Assembly: GCF_000153045.1 (NCBI RefSeq)
Contig: NZ_CH724159.1
Coordinates: 1,067,228 to 1,131,227, forward strand
Length of the DNA: 64,000 nucleotides
Direction of reading: 5' to 3'
Origin: Synechococcus sp. WH 5701
GTDB taxonomy: Bacteria; Cyanobacteriota; Cyanobacteriia; PCC-6307; Cyanobiaceae
How positions within the stretch are numbered: position 1 is the first letter of the stretch; each line of letters begins with the position of its first letter. This document shows, one piece after another, positions 33,209 through 42,886 of the stretch. The notes below the pieces were generated by a model. The model was not told where the DNA came from. It ran no database searches and saw nothing but the letters and a program-made list of their open reading frames with translations. Position numbers and translations under genes: made by a program.

Positions 33209-35161
33209 TCACAGGGAGTACTCCACCGACAGGTCCATGGCGTCCAGCACCTTTCCCCAGCGGAGCGAAAACAGCATGCGGTTGATGTGGCTCGTGGTGC
33301 CGCTCAGGTGATAGGGCGCCACCGATCCGGTGCCCTCGGCATGGAAGAAGGTGATATCGTTCCATACCTTGATGCCGATCCCCTCCTGTTGTGCCCTGAG
33401 GCACAGATCGAAATCCTCGAAGTGGGCATACACAATCTCTTCACTGAAGCCCCCCAGATGGGCAAACAGCGGCTGGCTCATGGCCATCAACGATCCCGAA
33501 CAGGCCAACACCTTCCCCCGCGTTTGATTACGCCCGATCGAATAGCCGTTGTAGAGCTGGAACGGCTGGGTGCGGGCTGTGGTGAGCCTGGTGGCCGTGA
33601 GCCCTTCCTGCATCAGCGTGCCATCGGTGAAATACTGAAAGGTGCTGTGAATCACATTCGGCTCGTTCAAGGCATGCTGGATCAGCAGCTTGTAATCCAC
33701 CACCGAATCGGCGAACAGATCATTGTTGTGGAAAACCAGGCACTCCCCTGAGGCATGGCGGGCACCAAGGTTGCACCCTGCCGAGAATCCCAAATTACTG
33801 GCCCGGTTGAGAATGCCGATCCTGAAATCAGGCCGAATCCCTGAGAAACGATCAAGCAGGTGAAACGTTTCGGAGAACAGCTCGGGTGAGTTGTTCACCA
33901 CGATGATCTCAAGGGGCAGGTTGGTTTTAGCCAGCTGCAGGATCGCCGGCTTAGCACTGATGAAGCTGCCCAATTGCACGAAGATCACCGAGGCCACCGG
34001 CAGCCCCGTTTGCAGCGGCGGCGACAGCCAGTGCACCTCCACATTCCCGGCTTCTTCGCTCACATGGCGCTCGAACAGCGCCGAGAGTTTCAGGATCGTG
34101 GAGGGGAGGAACAGCCGAAGGGCTTCATGCCAGCGGTTGCAGCTGTCGATCGACACATGAAACACGCCCAAAACAGCCTCGAACACCTTGGAGAGATCGG
34201 TTTCCTCCGCGATGTCCGCCAGGCAGATCTCGGCGGATGTGGCGCGGGTGTCTTCAGCTCCCTCCGCCTGCACCACGAGCCGCAGTTGCCCCAGTTCCGA
34301 CCAGCGATGGAAGCTGGAGACATCGAGCAATGCGGCGAAGCCCAGGCTTTCATGGTCAGGTCGTCCCAACGCCTGGCACACGTCCGGACGCACATAGAAT
34401 GTGCTTCCGCCCACCGCCCGTTTTCCAGGGGCCAGTGGATCAGCCAGGCTGAACAGGCTCCCGTTCTCGAACGGCAGCGAACTCCAACCGATCAGCAGCA
34501 GCAGGGGGCCGCAGCGCAGCATCCGATCGATGTGCACGTTGAGCACGTCGCCCGTTTCCGCACCGGCGCTGGTGATTCCATCCAGGCGCCCGAGGGGCAC
34601 ATCGGCTTCCGCCGTGGTGTTGGCCGCCTCGATCGCCGCCCAAGTGAAATCCGGCTGGATCCCCTTGGCGCGGCGGAAGCAGAGATAGGCCTCCTCCGGC
34701 CGGTCCAAGGCCTTGAGGATCAGGCCCAGCTCAAACGGAATCCAGGCGTTCTCTTCGCTGCTGCCGAACCGTTCCAGCACCTCCATGGCAGTGTCCGCCC
34801 GATCTGTGAGCCGGTAGGCATGGGCGCGGATGAAGGCCAGCATCGGGGTTTCCTGCTCCTCCCCCACGGCCTCCAGCCAGCGCTCCACCGTGCCAATCGC
34901 CGCCTCCATCTGGCCCTCATCCACTTGCTCCTTAGCCCGGCGGAGAATTGCCTCCGCCGTCAGCTGCCGCGGGGCCGGCTGCTCGAACACTCCCCGCGGA
35001 AGAGTCTCCACAGCTGGCTTGAAGCTTGCCTCCACGTGGATGGGGTGAGACCCGCGTGGGCTGGCGACGGCCAGTGCCCGTTCCAGCTGCTCCCAGGCAG
35101 TTGGATTCGCCGGATGCTCAAGCAACTGGCGCTGAAGCGCGCAGACTTCCGCTGTGCTCAT
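33209..35161 (-). CDS. TPR / GT2 glycosyltransferase
   Basis: Protein of 650 residues. Helical TPR-like repeats at about 65-170 (for example AEAILRRAKEQVDEGQMEAA), a beta-rich middle of about 200 residues, then a GT2 domain from about 385: VASVIFVQLGSFISAKPAIL, IIVVNNSPELFSETFHLLDR, SNLGFSAGCNLGARHASGEC, LVFHNNDLFADSVVDYKLLI and YAHFEDFDLCLRAQQEGIGI (ED motif). Typical of rhamnosyl- or similar transferases. Its ATG overlaps the stop of the methyltransferase; the GT4 gene starts 14 bases after its end. Confidence 0.88.
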   Translation of the reverse strand: MSTAEVCALQRQLLEHPANPTAWEQLERALAVASPRGSHPIHVEASFKPAVETLPRGVFEQPAPRQLTAEAILRRAKEQVDEGQMEAAIGTVERWLEAVGEEQETPMLAFIRAHAYRLTDRADTAMEVLERFGSSEENAWIPFELGLILKALDRPEEAYLCFRRAKGIQPDFTWAAIEAANTTAEADVPLGRLDGITSAGAETGDVLNVHIDRMLRCGPLLLLIGWSSLPFENGSLFSLADPLAPGKRAVGGSTFYVRPDVCQALGRPDHESLGFAALLDVSSFHRWSELGQLRLVVQAEGAEDTRATSAEICLADIAEETDLSKVFEAVLGVFHVSIDSCNRWHEALRLFLPSTILKLSALFERHVSEEAGNVEVHWLSPPLQTGLPVASVIFVQLGSFISAKPAILQLAKTNLPLEIIVVNNSPELFSETFHLLDRFSGIRPDFRIGILNRASNLGFSAGCNLGARHASGECLVFHNNDLFADSVVDYKLLIQHALNEPNVIHSTFQYFTDGTLMQEGLTATRLTTARTQPFQLYNGYSIGRNQTRGKVLACSGSLMAMSQPLFAHLGGFSEEIVYAHFEDFDLCLRAQQEGIGIKVWNDITFFHAEGTGSVAPYHLSGTTSHINRMLFSLRWGKVLDAMDLSVEYSL

Positions 35162-36099
35162 AGCCGCTGGGCCTCCATCACGAACACACCCGGGATTTCA
35201 CCACCGAGCACACCATGCTTCCAGGCGGAGATGTAATGGATGACACATCGGCCAAACCCGGCTGATCGGGCGAGGTCAAGCACATCCCAGCCAGGGATCT
35301 GATACACCATCGACCCAACGGTTGGACGCACCGGGTCGCCGTGCAGCTCCACATCGGTGAGCAGCTCCACGTGGCCATCCTCAGGATGGTGGATCGCCTT
35401 CCGGATCGTTTCGGTCTGGCCGTAGGCAAAGGGGAAGGTGCAGATCAACCGCCCCCCCGACGACAACACCCGATGAATCTCACTCAGGGCCATCGGAAGG
35501 GATCGCACATGCTCGAACACATCGTTGGTGATCACCAGATTGAACGATCGGTCATCAAAGTTCAGCCGGCAAAGGTCTTCATGCCGAATTCCATCATGGG
35601 CCGAATCCTCGACCCCTTCCAGATACTCACTTAAAATCACTTGAGGAGACCATTCCTGCAAAATCCTCGAAAAACCTGTGAGGGCTTCCGAAAGATAGAT
35701 CGCTTGGTGGCCAAGAGCCTCCTGGTTGCCATAAACCTGCTGCAACACCATGATCAGAGCTCGATGGCGGCTCAGGCACCCCCTGCCAACAATGCTTTCT
35801 CGATAGTTCGAACCATTGATCAGCAGTTCTTCCGGAGGTAGGTGCCTGCCCGTGAGAGGTTCCAGAATGCCCAGAGTCCGAATGGCACGTTCAGCCTCTT
35901 CGAGATAGAGCGCCTGAGCAAACAGAGTAGGAAGATCTGCCTGAAAATCCTGAAATGCTGTGTACACCTGATGGTGATGATGCAGGGCCAGGCATCCCGG
36001 GGATGGCATCACATTCTTGGTCGATACCGCAATCAAGGCAGAGCTTTCTGGCGTGTCTGTGACCTTACTGCAAGGATCTGAATCGGCAATCGCGAACAT
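35158..36099 (-). CDS. SAM-dependent methyltransferase (type 11)
   Basis: Protein of about 313 residues. The C-terminal half holds a class I methyltransferase: DLCRLNFDDRSFNLVITNDV, FEHVRSLPMALSEIHRVLSS and GGRLICTFPFAYGQT, the post-I, IV and V motifs of Methyltransf_11. The glycine-rich motif I is poorly conserved (SPQVILSEYLEG). The substrate is probably a glycan sugar, by context. The start at 36099 (MFAIADSD) is a choice; the frame is open to 36213. It overlaps the GT2 gene by four bases (ATGA). Confidence 0.75.
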   Translation of the reverse strand: MFAIADSDPCSKVTDTPESSALIAVSTKNVMPSPGCLALHHHHQVYTAFQDFQADLPTLFAQALYLEEAERAIRTLGILEPLTGRHLPPEELLINGSNYRESIVGRGCLSRHRALIMVLQQVYGNQEALGHQAIYLSEALTGFSRILQEWSPQVILSEYLEGVEDSAHDGIRHEDLCRLNFDDRSFNLVITNDVFEHVRSLPMALSEIHRVLSSGGRLICTFPFAYGQTETIRKAIHHPEDGHVELLTDVELHGDPVRPTVGSMVYQIPGWDVLDLARSAGFGRCVIHYISAWKHGVLGGEIPGVFVMEAQRL

Positions 36100-36225
36100 G
36101 GTTCCAAAACAATTGACGGGTTTGACAATTGCCTCAAGCTTTCCATCGCAGTGGAATTCTGAATGTATCCTGGGCTGCCTTCTGGGCTGGTGACTCCCGT
36201 GGTACCGCCGCACATGCGAGGACGC

Positions 36226-38166
36226 TCACACGACCCCGTTGTCGAACAAGGCAGCAGTTTGGTCGATCGCCATTCCCTTGACCCCCTTGCGCCGATGCAG
36301 CTCCAGCAGCAACGGCAACCTCAGCACACCACAATCGGCCACAAGCCAGTCGATGGGATTGACGGCGTGCAGGCCGATGAGCGTCTCCACCAGAGCGGCC
36401 AGTGAAGCCTGAACCCCCAGCGATTCAGGAGGATCCACCCCCCTGAGGCCCTCTTGGCTCAACTTTGCCGACAGTGCCGCCGCACCTGGTGCCACCAGCA
36501 CCACCTGTTGGCCGCCCAACACCTGCCTGAGCTGCTGCGTCGATGGCGGCTGCACCAGATCCGGTCCGCGACAGGCCCCCTCGCTCAGGGCCTGCAACAG
36601 CGGCAGCGCCACCCACCCCGCCTCCTCGTCGGGGGCCCAAAGCACCGCTTCACCCCAGAGAGCTGCCACCGTAAGCGGCCCCAGCACGGCCTCGGCCCAA
36701 GCCTGGCGCTGGGGGTCAACCGGCTGTCCATGGGCGGGCCAGATCGTTTGCTGCACCGCCAGCAGTTCAGCCGCCTCCAGGCTGATCAGAAAGGTCATTC
36801 CCTCTGGTTGCAGCTCTGGCAGCTCGCTCCAGGTCTGCCTGCCCCGTTCGGCCCATTGGGTGCGCCATGCCTGGCCGGCCTGCCTCAGCCGCTCCAGCTG
36901 CTCATTCGGCAGGGTTTGTTCCTTCTCCCACAACCTGCTCAGCGAGCGCATGGCTCCTGCCAAGGCCATCTCGGGCTCAGACGTCATTCCGCCAGGGCGA
37001 AGCTCGCAGGCCAGCTCAACGCCTGCAATGAACCCAGCGACGAGCGGCTCCATCTCCTCCGCCTGCTGATCATCCAGCCAACCCAAGAGGTTCAGCTCCA
37101 GCCAGCCCTCGCGCAACACCACGGGCGGCTGCTGCTCCCGAGCGATCAGGCCAAGTTTGGGGACGCCAGGCGTGAGCTGCACCCCCAGCCAGGCCAGCTC
37201 CTGAATCACCCAAGGTGGACAGTGATGCAGCTGCTCCGCCAGCTGCTGGAACAGAGCCAGCGCACGCTCGCTCGCCCCAGGGATGTGACCCGCCTGAGCG
37301 CACCACAGCTGCGCACCCTCCTGCAGCAGCTGCAGCTCCACCACCGCCAGCCACTCCGGCGGCTCGATCGGCAGGGCGTGGTACCGCTTCAACATCCGCT
37401 CCACTCGGTCGTACAGCCGCGCCCGCACGGCGTCCGGGAGGGAGTGGCCGGCCTCGCCGATCAGCACCGGCTTCAGCCGGTCCACGATCGCGATCACCAA
37501 CGCCGCGTACCCCTCCCAGCGCGCCTGCGATCCGTGGGGGTGGCCCTCATCGAGGCGATGCAGGGTCCGCTCGGCCACCGTCTGTCGCTCCATGGCCAGC
37601 CCCCAGTCGCCACGTTCAAGCGCCTCGCGGCAACAGCGATCGCAACAGAGCGCCAATTTCTCCAGCAGAACCTGGTCGCCCTCCTCATCCTCCAACGCGG
37701 TTTCCAGCTCCTGACACAGCTGCTCCGAACTGAGTTGCCGCAGCTCCAGGCAGGCCAGTCGGATCCAGGCCGGACAGGGATCGAACAGCACCCCCAGGCG
37801 CTCGAACAACTCCAGGGCCCGGGCCCCGGCCTCCTCCTCCAGGCCCACCCTCTCCCTCCAGAGCTGGGCACCGCTGAGCACCAGCTGCTGCTCCAGCACG
37901 TCCAGCCAGTCGGGAAAGGAAAGGTTCCGCTCGCGCCAATCCAGCAGCAGCCGGTGGGCACGCCAGCACAGCTCGGCCCGCCGCAACGGGGGCAGTACCG
38001 GCTCGGGCGGCTCCACCACCGCCCCGTGCAGCTGGGCGATCGCCAGAGCCAGCCGCTCAGCCGTGTCGCTGCCTCCCTCCAGGCGCTCCACCGCGAAGCG
38101 CTCGAAGGTCAGGTCCCAGTTGTCCTGCTCAACGCCCCTGGCTGGGTCGCCCAACTCTGCCGTCAT
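36226..38166 (-). CDS. Large hypothetical protein, paralogue A
   Basis: Protein of 646 residues, mostly helical, rich in Leu, Glu and Trp. It shares the order and motifs of the protein at 40973-42835: PEWLAVVELQLLQEGAQLW / PEWLAVLEQQLVQDGAQYW, CPPWVIQELAWL / CPDWVRLRCEQL, and a C-terminal alpha/beta part (QVVLVAPGAAAL, then PIDWLVADCGVLRLPLLLEL, HRRKGVKGMAIDQ). The C-terminal part recalls GT-D-type glycosyltransferase folds (a Gly-x-Leu-Pro-Leu strand-turn and a final LGxxxxxLFG-like end), which is inference. No signal or membrane segment. It contains what look like two copies of the PxWLxVLExQLVLxGAQLW helical unit (about residues 85 and 270). Confidence 0.7.
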   Translation of the reverse strand: MTAELGDPARGVEQDNWDLTFERFAVERLEGGSDTAERLALAIAQLHGAVVEPPEPVLPPLRRAELCWRAHRLLLDWRERNLSFPDWLDVLEQQLVLSGAQLWRERVGLEEEAGARALELFERLGVLFDPCPAWIRLACLELRQLSSEQLCQELETALEDEEGDQVLLEKLALCCDRCCREALERGDWGLAMERQTVAERTLHRLDEGHPHGSQARWEGYAALVIAIVDRLKPVLIGEAGHSLPDAVRARLYDRVERMLKRYHALPIEPPEWLAVVELQLLQEGAQLWCAQAGHIPGASERALALFQQLAEQLHHCPPWVIQELAWLGVQLTPGVPKLGLIAREQQPPVVLREGWLELNLLGWLDDQQAEEMEPLVAGFIAGVELACELRPGGMTSEPEMALAGAMRSLSRLWEKEQTLPNEQLERLRQAGQAWRTQWAERGRQTWSELPELQPEGMTFLISLEAAELLAVQQTIWPAHGQPVDPQRQAWAEAVLGPLTVAALWGEAVLWAPDEEAGWVALPLLQALSEGACRGPDLVQPPSTQQLRQVLGGQQVVLVAPGAAALSAKLSQEGLRGVDPPESLGVQASLAALVETLIGLHAVNPIDWLVADCGVLRLPLLLELHRRKGVKGMAIDQTAALFDNGVV

Positions 38167-38254
38167 CGGGACACATCACCATTCTGCGCTTTTTCAGTTC
38201 CCCCCCCGGGGCCGCCGCCCCAGCGGATTTGTAAGATTCTCATCGAGTTGAAGC

Positions 38255-39658
38255 ATGAGACTTCATCCGGGACGCCGCTTGATGCAAGAGGGGATCGAGG
38301 TGGCCGCCAGTGCGGTCTGGCAGAACCTGAAGGGACGTCAGACCCCCATTGAGGCCGCCGAACAGCAGCTGATCCTTGATCTGGGCGTGGCCTGTCACCG
38401 CCGCATGCTCGAGATTCATGGCACCGACCCCGACGCCGCCATCGAGCTGGCCCTGACCGGCGAGAAGCTCTACCGCCACCTCCAGGAGCAAGTCCCCGAT
38501 CAGCCTGACTGGGTGGCCGTCCACGACGAGCAATTCTGCCGCTACGGGGCCATCTGGATTCATGACCAGCTCAGCGCCGGGTCCTGCGGGCTCGACCCGG
38601 AGCGGCATGAGCAGCGGCGCCAGCTGGGAATCGCCCTGCTCGATCGCCTCACCACCCTCCACGGCGAGCCCCCCTATTGGTTGCCGGTGATGCGCCAGTC
38701 GCTGGAGCGCCTCGCACCGCCTCCGCCGCCGGCCCCGAGCAGCCGGCTCCAGATCGCTGTGGTGGGCAATTGCCAGACCCATCCCCTCTTTCTGGGCCTC
38801 CAGGAGGCCCTGCCCCACCACGCCATCCACTTCTGCACCCCGGTGCACATGGCCACACCCGCCGATGTGGCCCAGCTGCACCAGGTGCTGGGCGACACCG
38901 ATCTGCTGGTGATGCACCGGATCCTCCCGGGCTACCGCGATGACATCGGCCTCGATGGCCCCACCCTGCGGGCCAGGCTCCCCCCCAAGGGGCGCCAGCT
39001 GGTGCTCCCCAACCTGCACTACGAGGGCTATCACCCCCTGATCGGCTACGCCAACCTCGACCCCGCCCGCCTGGCTGGCCTCGCCGCCGAATCGCCCCTG
39101 GGCGACTATCACGATTTCCTGGCGATGGCCGCCGCCCACCGGGGCCTCGACGCCACCCAGTTGCTGGAGCTGCGGCTTCGGCCATCCATGGCCGAGCGGC
39201 TGCGCCAGTGGCATGCCGCGTCCCTCGACCAGCTGCGTCAGCGTGAGGCGGAGTGCGGCCTGGCCCTCTCCCCCTGGATCGAGCAGCACTGGCGCAGCGA
39301 ACCCCTGTTTCACACCTTCAATCACCCCAGCAACCGTCTGCTGGAGCAGCTGCTGGCGGCCGTGCTGGCCTGGATCCAGCCGGAACAGCCCCCTTCCACC
39401 CCCAGCCTGGGGGACTTCGAATACCTCGGCCAGCACCACCACGGAGTGTTCCCATGGGTGTGGCAGGCGTTGGAGCTCGGCCCCTGGGCCGCGGAAGGTG
39501 GACGCCGGGAGTGGACCTATCCCTGGAGCCTCCGGGATCAGCTCCACGACTCCATTGATTTCTACAACCGCCACCCCTGGATCACGCACGACAACCGGAC
39601 CCTCGCCAAATTCCAGCTGGCCTCTGACCTTCTCGATCTCAGCTCACACTCAGACTGA
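38255..39658 (+). CDS. WcbI-like polysaccharide biosynthesis protein
   Basis: Protein of 467 residues. The N-terminal 160 are helical, then LQIAVVGNCQTHPLFLGLQE starts a WcbI-type domain (VGNCQ motif), with LLVMHRILPGYRDDIGLDGP and RQLVLPNLHYEGYHPLIGYA matching the later strands. WcbI proteins are putative acetyltransferases of capsule synthesis with a CoA site. The C-terminal third is variable. The start may be 38255 or the ATG at 38282. Convergent with the next gene, overlapping by 20 bases, and divergent from the 646-residue protein. Confidence 0.75.
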   Translation: MRLHPGRRLMQEGIEVAASAVWQNLKGRQTPIEAAEQQLILDLGVACHRRMLEIHGTDPDAAIELALTGEKLYRHLQEQVPDQPDWVAVHDEQFCRYGAIWIHDQLSAGSCGLDPERHEQRRQLGIALLDRLTTLHGEPPYWLPVMRQSLERLAPPPPPAPSSRLQIAVVGNCQTHPLFLGLQEALPHHAIHFCTPVHMATPADVAQLHQVLGDTDLLVMHRILPGYRDDIGLDGPTLRARLPPKGRQLVLPNLHYEGYHPLIGYANLDPARLAGLAAESPLGDYHDFLAMAAAHRGLDATQLLELRLRPSMAERLRQWHAASLDQLRQREAECGLALSPWIEQHWRSEPLFHTFNHPSNRLLEQLLAAVLAWIQPEQPPSTPSLGDFEYLGQHHHGVFPWVWQALELGPWAAEGGRREWTYPWSLRDQLHDSIDFYNRHPWITHDNRTLAKFQLASDLLDLSSHSD

Positions 39659-40970
39659 AAGTGGGGGCCAGTGAGGAGGCACGAAACCGCTCCTTCTCCT
39701 CGGGTGCGATCCAGAGGGTGAGCTCCAACAGGTAAGCGACCACATCACCGCTCGGCTCCTCGTCAGGGGCCTCGAGGTTCAGCTCCTTCACCGTCAGCGC
39801 CTCACCCACCCAGGTGTGCTCCGCAGCCCCCTGCTCCAGGCTGAACGGAGCAGCATCCAACCGCAGCGGCACCACCTTCAGCCGCGCACTGCCCGAAACC
39901 GAGAGGGCCACCTGAAGGTCCGTGCCGGGTTCACAGAGCAGATAGGTGGGAACCGAGGGCAGCAGGCTGCCGCTGATCCGCCGCTTCACCCTGTTGCGGT
40001 TGAACGCTCGGCTCAGGTCCTCCTGGCGGCTGGCCACGGCGGCCGGCAGCTCACCGGGTTGCGGCCGGTGCAGCACATGGCCCATCGGGAAGCCGATCGC
40101 ATCCGGCATCGCCCGAGCCAGCACCTCCGTGCGCAGCTCGATTGGATACAACGACTGCCGGAAGAAGTTCAGCGCCTCGGCATACACCCCCTCAAGCGGC
40201 TTCCCCGCCGTTTTGAAATAGAGGCAGTTATAAAATCCATACTTGATGCTGGCCCCATAGGAGCTGCGAATCGTGGTGAGGTGAATGCCATCGCAGAGCG
40301 TGCCGGCCAGGAAATGCTCCGCCGAGGCCGCCTGCTGCTCCACACCCACCAGCCAGAGATAGTTGATGTGCTCCTCAGGGCTGATCGCTTCCCTGCGGAA
40401 GGCGAAGGGCTTCGGCGAAGACAGCGCCGCCCCCGGATGGCTGATCAGCAGCAGATTCAGATAGGTGAAGTTGTAGCAGTTGAACGAGGCGGCGAGGGCG
40501 CTGGATGCTGCGAAGGCTTCCACCATCTCGCGGTTGAGCAGCAGCAGCTCATCCGCATCCACCGACAACACAACCTCACCCCGGGCCTTGCCATAGCCGA
40601 ACAGCCGCTTCTCCCGTTCATCCTCGAACTGATGATAAAAATAGTGAATCGGAACCCCCATCTCAGCCGACAGGCGGCTGAAGACATCCCGGGCACGCCT
40701 TGAAGGCTCGCCCAGATCACGGCCGATCACCGGGCCCAACAGCTCAACCGCATAGGCAAAAGGCCCGTCGTTGATCAGAATTTCATCCACCCAGCTGAAC
40801 TGACGCAGCACCTCTTCAATGAAGTCGAAGTCTTCGAAGAATTGCACCACCACCGAACACAGCATCCCTTCCGTCGGCTCCACGGACAACTGCGTGGACG
40901 AAAGTTCCGAAGATAAAGGTTCAGAAGATGAAGGTTCCGAAGACAAACGACCGATTCGATTAGGCTTCAA
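39639..40970 (-). CDS. GT2-like glycosyltransferase
   Basis: Protein of 443 residues. After a Ser/Glu-rich N-terminus of about 35 residues (repeats of SSEPLSSE), the fold begins LCSVVVQFFEDFDFIEEVLR, EILINDGPFAYAVEL, and the metal site VVLSVDADELLLL (DxD). This is the GT2 subgroup acting on distant targets seen in capsule clusters. The C-terminal 120 residues form a beta-rich extra domain. It starts two bases after the stop of the 620-residue gene, so it is downstream in the same operon. Confidence 0.8.
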   Translation of the reverse strand: MKPNRIGRLSSEPSSSEPLSSELSSTQLSVEPTEGMLCSVVVQFFEDFDFIEEVLRQFSWVDEILINDGPFAYAVELLGPVIGRDLGEPSRRARDVFSRLSAEMGVPIHYFYHQFEDEREKRLFGYGKARGEVVLSVDADELLLLNREMVEAFAASSALAASFNCYNFTYLNLLLISHPGAALSSPKPFAFRREAISPEEHINYLWLVGVEQQAASAEHFLAGTLCDGIHLTTIRSSYGASIKYGFYNCLYFKTAGKPLEGVYAEALNFFRQSLYPIELRTEVLARAMPDAIGFPMGHVLHRPQPGELPAAVASRQEDLSRAFNRNRVKRRISGSLLPSVPTYLLCEPGTDLQVALSVSGSARLKVVPLRLDAAPFSLEQGAAEHTWVGEALTVKELNLEAPDEEPSGDVVAYLLELTLWIAPEEKERFRASSLAPTFSLSVS

Positions 40971-40972
40971 AC

Positions 40973-42835
40973 TTAACCGCTCGGATCGATCGAACGCCAG
41001 TGCTCAGGCCGCCGCTGCAGAGCCCGCCAGGAGGGCTCGCCGGCACGCTCCACACCGAACAACTGGTGCACCTGCGCGCCCAGCGCCAGGCAGGTGACCC
41101 CATAACGGCGGCGGATCTCCTGGCACAGGGGCAGGCGGTAGGCGCCGGCGGCCACCAGCACCAGCGCGAACGGGCGCTTCTGGTGCAGCCGCTCCACCTC
41201 CTCCAGCATCACCTCCAGGCTTTCCTCGAAGCTGCCGTGCGGCCGCTGCGGATGCAGCGACCGTGGCATCGGCAGGCAGCGCAGGCCGAAGGGGTCGATG
41301 TGCCGGTCGTGGAACAGCTGGAAGCTGCTGCCGCTGTGGTGGTGCCGCTCCACCGCCTCCGCCAGCGGGCCCACATACACCACTTCCTGGCCGGCCATCA
41401 GGGGATAGAACTCCAGCGGATCCGGCCCTCGGAACAGCTCGGGCACCCGGCCGCCGGCCCGGGTGATCGCTTGGGAAATCGGCAGCATGAACCAGCCGGC
41501 ACTGGGATCGCTGGGCCACCCCGGGGTCTCGCTCCAGAGCGTTCCCTCGCTGAGGCAGGCCAGGGCTCCACGGCTCCAGCACTCCAGGCTCTCCATCGGA
41601 GCGGCGCTGCCGGCATAGAACCCCTGGTCGCGTTGGAAGCGGCGCAGGCTTTCCACCGCCTGGGTGGGGCGGAACCACCAGTCGGGGCTCTGCTCGCGCC
41701 AGAAGGCCTCGTTGAGATGCTCCCGGCGCAGCACCGCCAGCGCCGGCTCCAGAGAGGCCGGGTCGTACACCACGCTCTGCATCAACGCCAGCTCCGTGGC
41801 ATCCAGCTGCACCAGCAGCGGTTGCTGGGCCAGCTTCAGAGCTGGCAAGCTCGAGGGCAGCAGCTTGCCGCCCAGGCAGCCTGGCCCGGTCATCCGGCTC
41901 CAGCTGGCAGCCGCCTTGTTGAGCAGCGCGTACTGCTCCAGATCGAGGTCCTGGCCCAGGCGCCACAGGTACCCCAGGGATTCGTAGAGATGGCTGCAGG
42001 GCTCGCGCACCTCCAGGGGAGTTCCGTGCTCAAGCTCTTGCAGGGGTTCCAGGAAGGCGGCCATGGCCGTCTCCGGATCCTCATCCGTCCGCAACAGCGG
42101 CGCCAGGTTGAGGTCAAGGCGGCGGGGATCGCGGCTCACCGGCGACTGGTCGGGCACGAAGATCAGCCCGAGGCGCATCACCCCCTGCTCACCGCCATGG
42201 CAGTCGAGCCAGCCGTGCACCTGCTCGGCGATCGAGGGGGGCTCCACAGGGAGGGGATCCGGCAGCGGCGCCTGTTCGGCAGGCTTGATCGCTCTCAGCT
42301 GCTCGCAGCGCAGACGGACCCAGTCGGGGCAGGGATCATGCAGAGCCGCCAGCCGCTCATAGAGGGCCAGGGCTCGGCCCGCGGCTTCGGCCCGCTCGTC
42401 CACCAGCTCCAGCCAGTACTGGGCCCCGTCCTGCACCAGCTGTTGCTCCAGCACCGCCAGCCACTCGGGGGCCACCACCGGCAGCGCCCGATGCTCCCCC
42501 AGAAGCTGAAGCAACTGCCAGCAGATCTCCGCCCGCGGCAAAGCCTGGAGTGCCGGCTCCGCTGTCGTGATCAATACCGGGTGGAGACGCGCCAGTGTGG
42601 TGTTCATCACACCGGCATACAAACTCCAGAGTTCGTTGGAAAGATCACTTCGGAAGCTGACCACATCCTCCACCATCTGTCTCAGTTGAGCCTGTTGCTG
42701 AACCGCCATGAGCCAGTCCCCGCGCTCCAGGGCCTCAAAGCAGGCCTGGCGGCAGTACTCCAGGCGATCCCCGGTGCTGGGGGAACTCTCCGTCGGGGCT
42801 GTTGTCGCTGACAAACCTTGACTCTCCACTGACAA
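40973..42835 (-). CDS. Large hypothetical protein, paralogue B
   Basis: Protein of 620 residues, homologous to the one at 36226-38166. Helical units with PEWLAVLEQQLVQDGAQYWL and CPDWVRLRCEQLRA, a middle domain, and a C-terminal alpha/beta part with QEVVYVGPLAEAVERHHHSG, PFALVLVAAGAYRLPLCQEI and RRRYGVTCLALGAQVHQLFG. The final segment is close to the end of GT-D glycosyltransferase domains (AAGxYxxPLCxxI ... GxxLALGxxxxxLFG). By inference a glycosyltransferase-like enzyme. Transcribed towards the GT2 gene two bases away. Confidence 0.7.
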   Translation of the reverse strand: MSVESQGLSATTAPTESSPSTGDRLEYCRQACFEALERGDWLMAVQQQAQLRQMVEDVVSFRSDLSNELWSLYAGVMNTTLARLHPVLITTAEPALQALPRAEICWQLLQLLGEHRALPVVAPEWLAVLEQQLVQDGAQYWLELVDERAEAAGRALALYERLAALHDPCPDWVRLRCEQLRAIKPAEQAPLPDPLPVEPPSIAEQVHGWLDCHGGEQGVMRLGLIFVPDQSPVSRDPRRLDLNLAPLLRTDEDPETAMAAFLEPLQELEHGTPLEVREPCSHLYESLGYLWRLGQDLDLEQYALLNKAAASWSRMTGPGCLGGKLLPSSLPALKLAQQPLLVQLDATELALMQSVVYDPASLEPALAVLRREHLNEAFWREQSPDWWFRPTQAVESLRRFQRDQGFYAGSAAPMESLECWSRGALACLSEGTLWSETPGWPSDPSAGWFMLPISQAITRAGGRVPELFRGPDPLEFYPLMAGQEVVYVGPLAEAVERHHHSGSSFQLFHDRHIDPFGLRCLPMPRSLHPQRPHGSFEESLEVMLEEVERLHQKRPFALVLVAAGAYRLPLCQEIRRRYGVTCLALGAQVHQLFGVERAGEPSWRALQRRPEHWRSIDPSG

Positions 42836-42886
42836 CCAGGCATGGTCTAAGCCCCTGCCAGCCTTTGTGAAACGGATAGTCCTCGG

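Noticed and set aside
36454-38352. Forward open frame of 632 codons
   Set aside because: Antisense shadow of the GC-rich 646-residue gene; Gln/Leu/Arg/Pro-rich without domains.
41000-42811. Forward open frame of 603 codons
   Set aside because: Antisense shadow of the 620-residue gene; no motifs and strongly biased composition.
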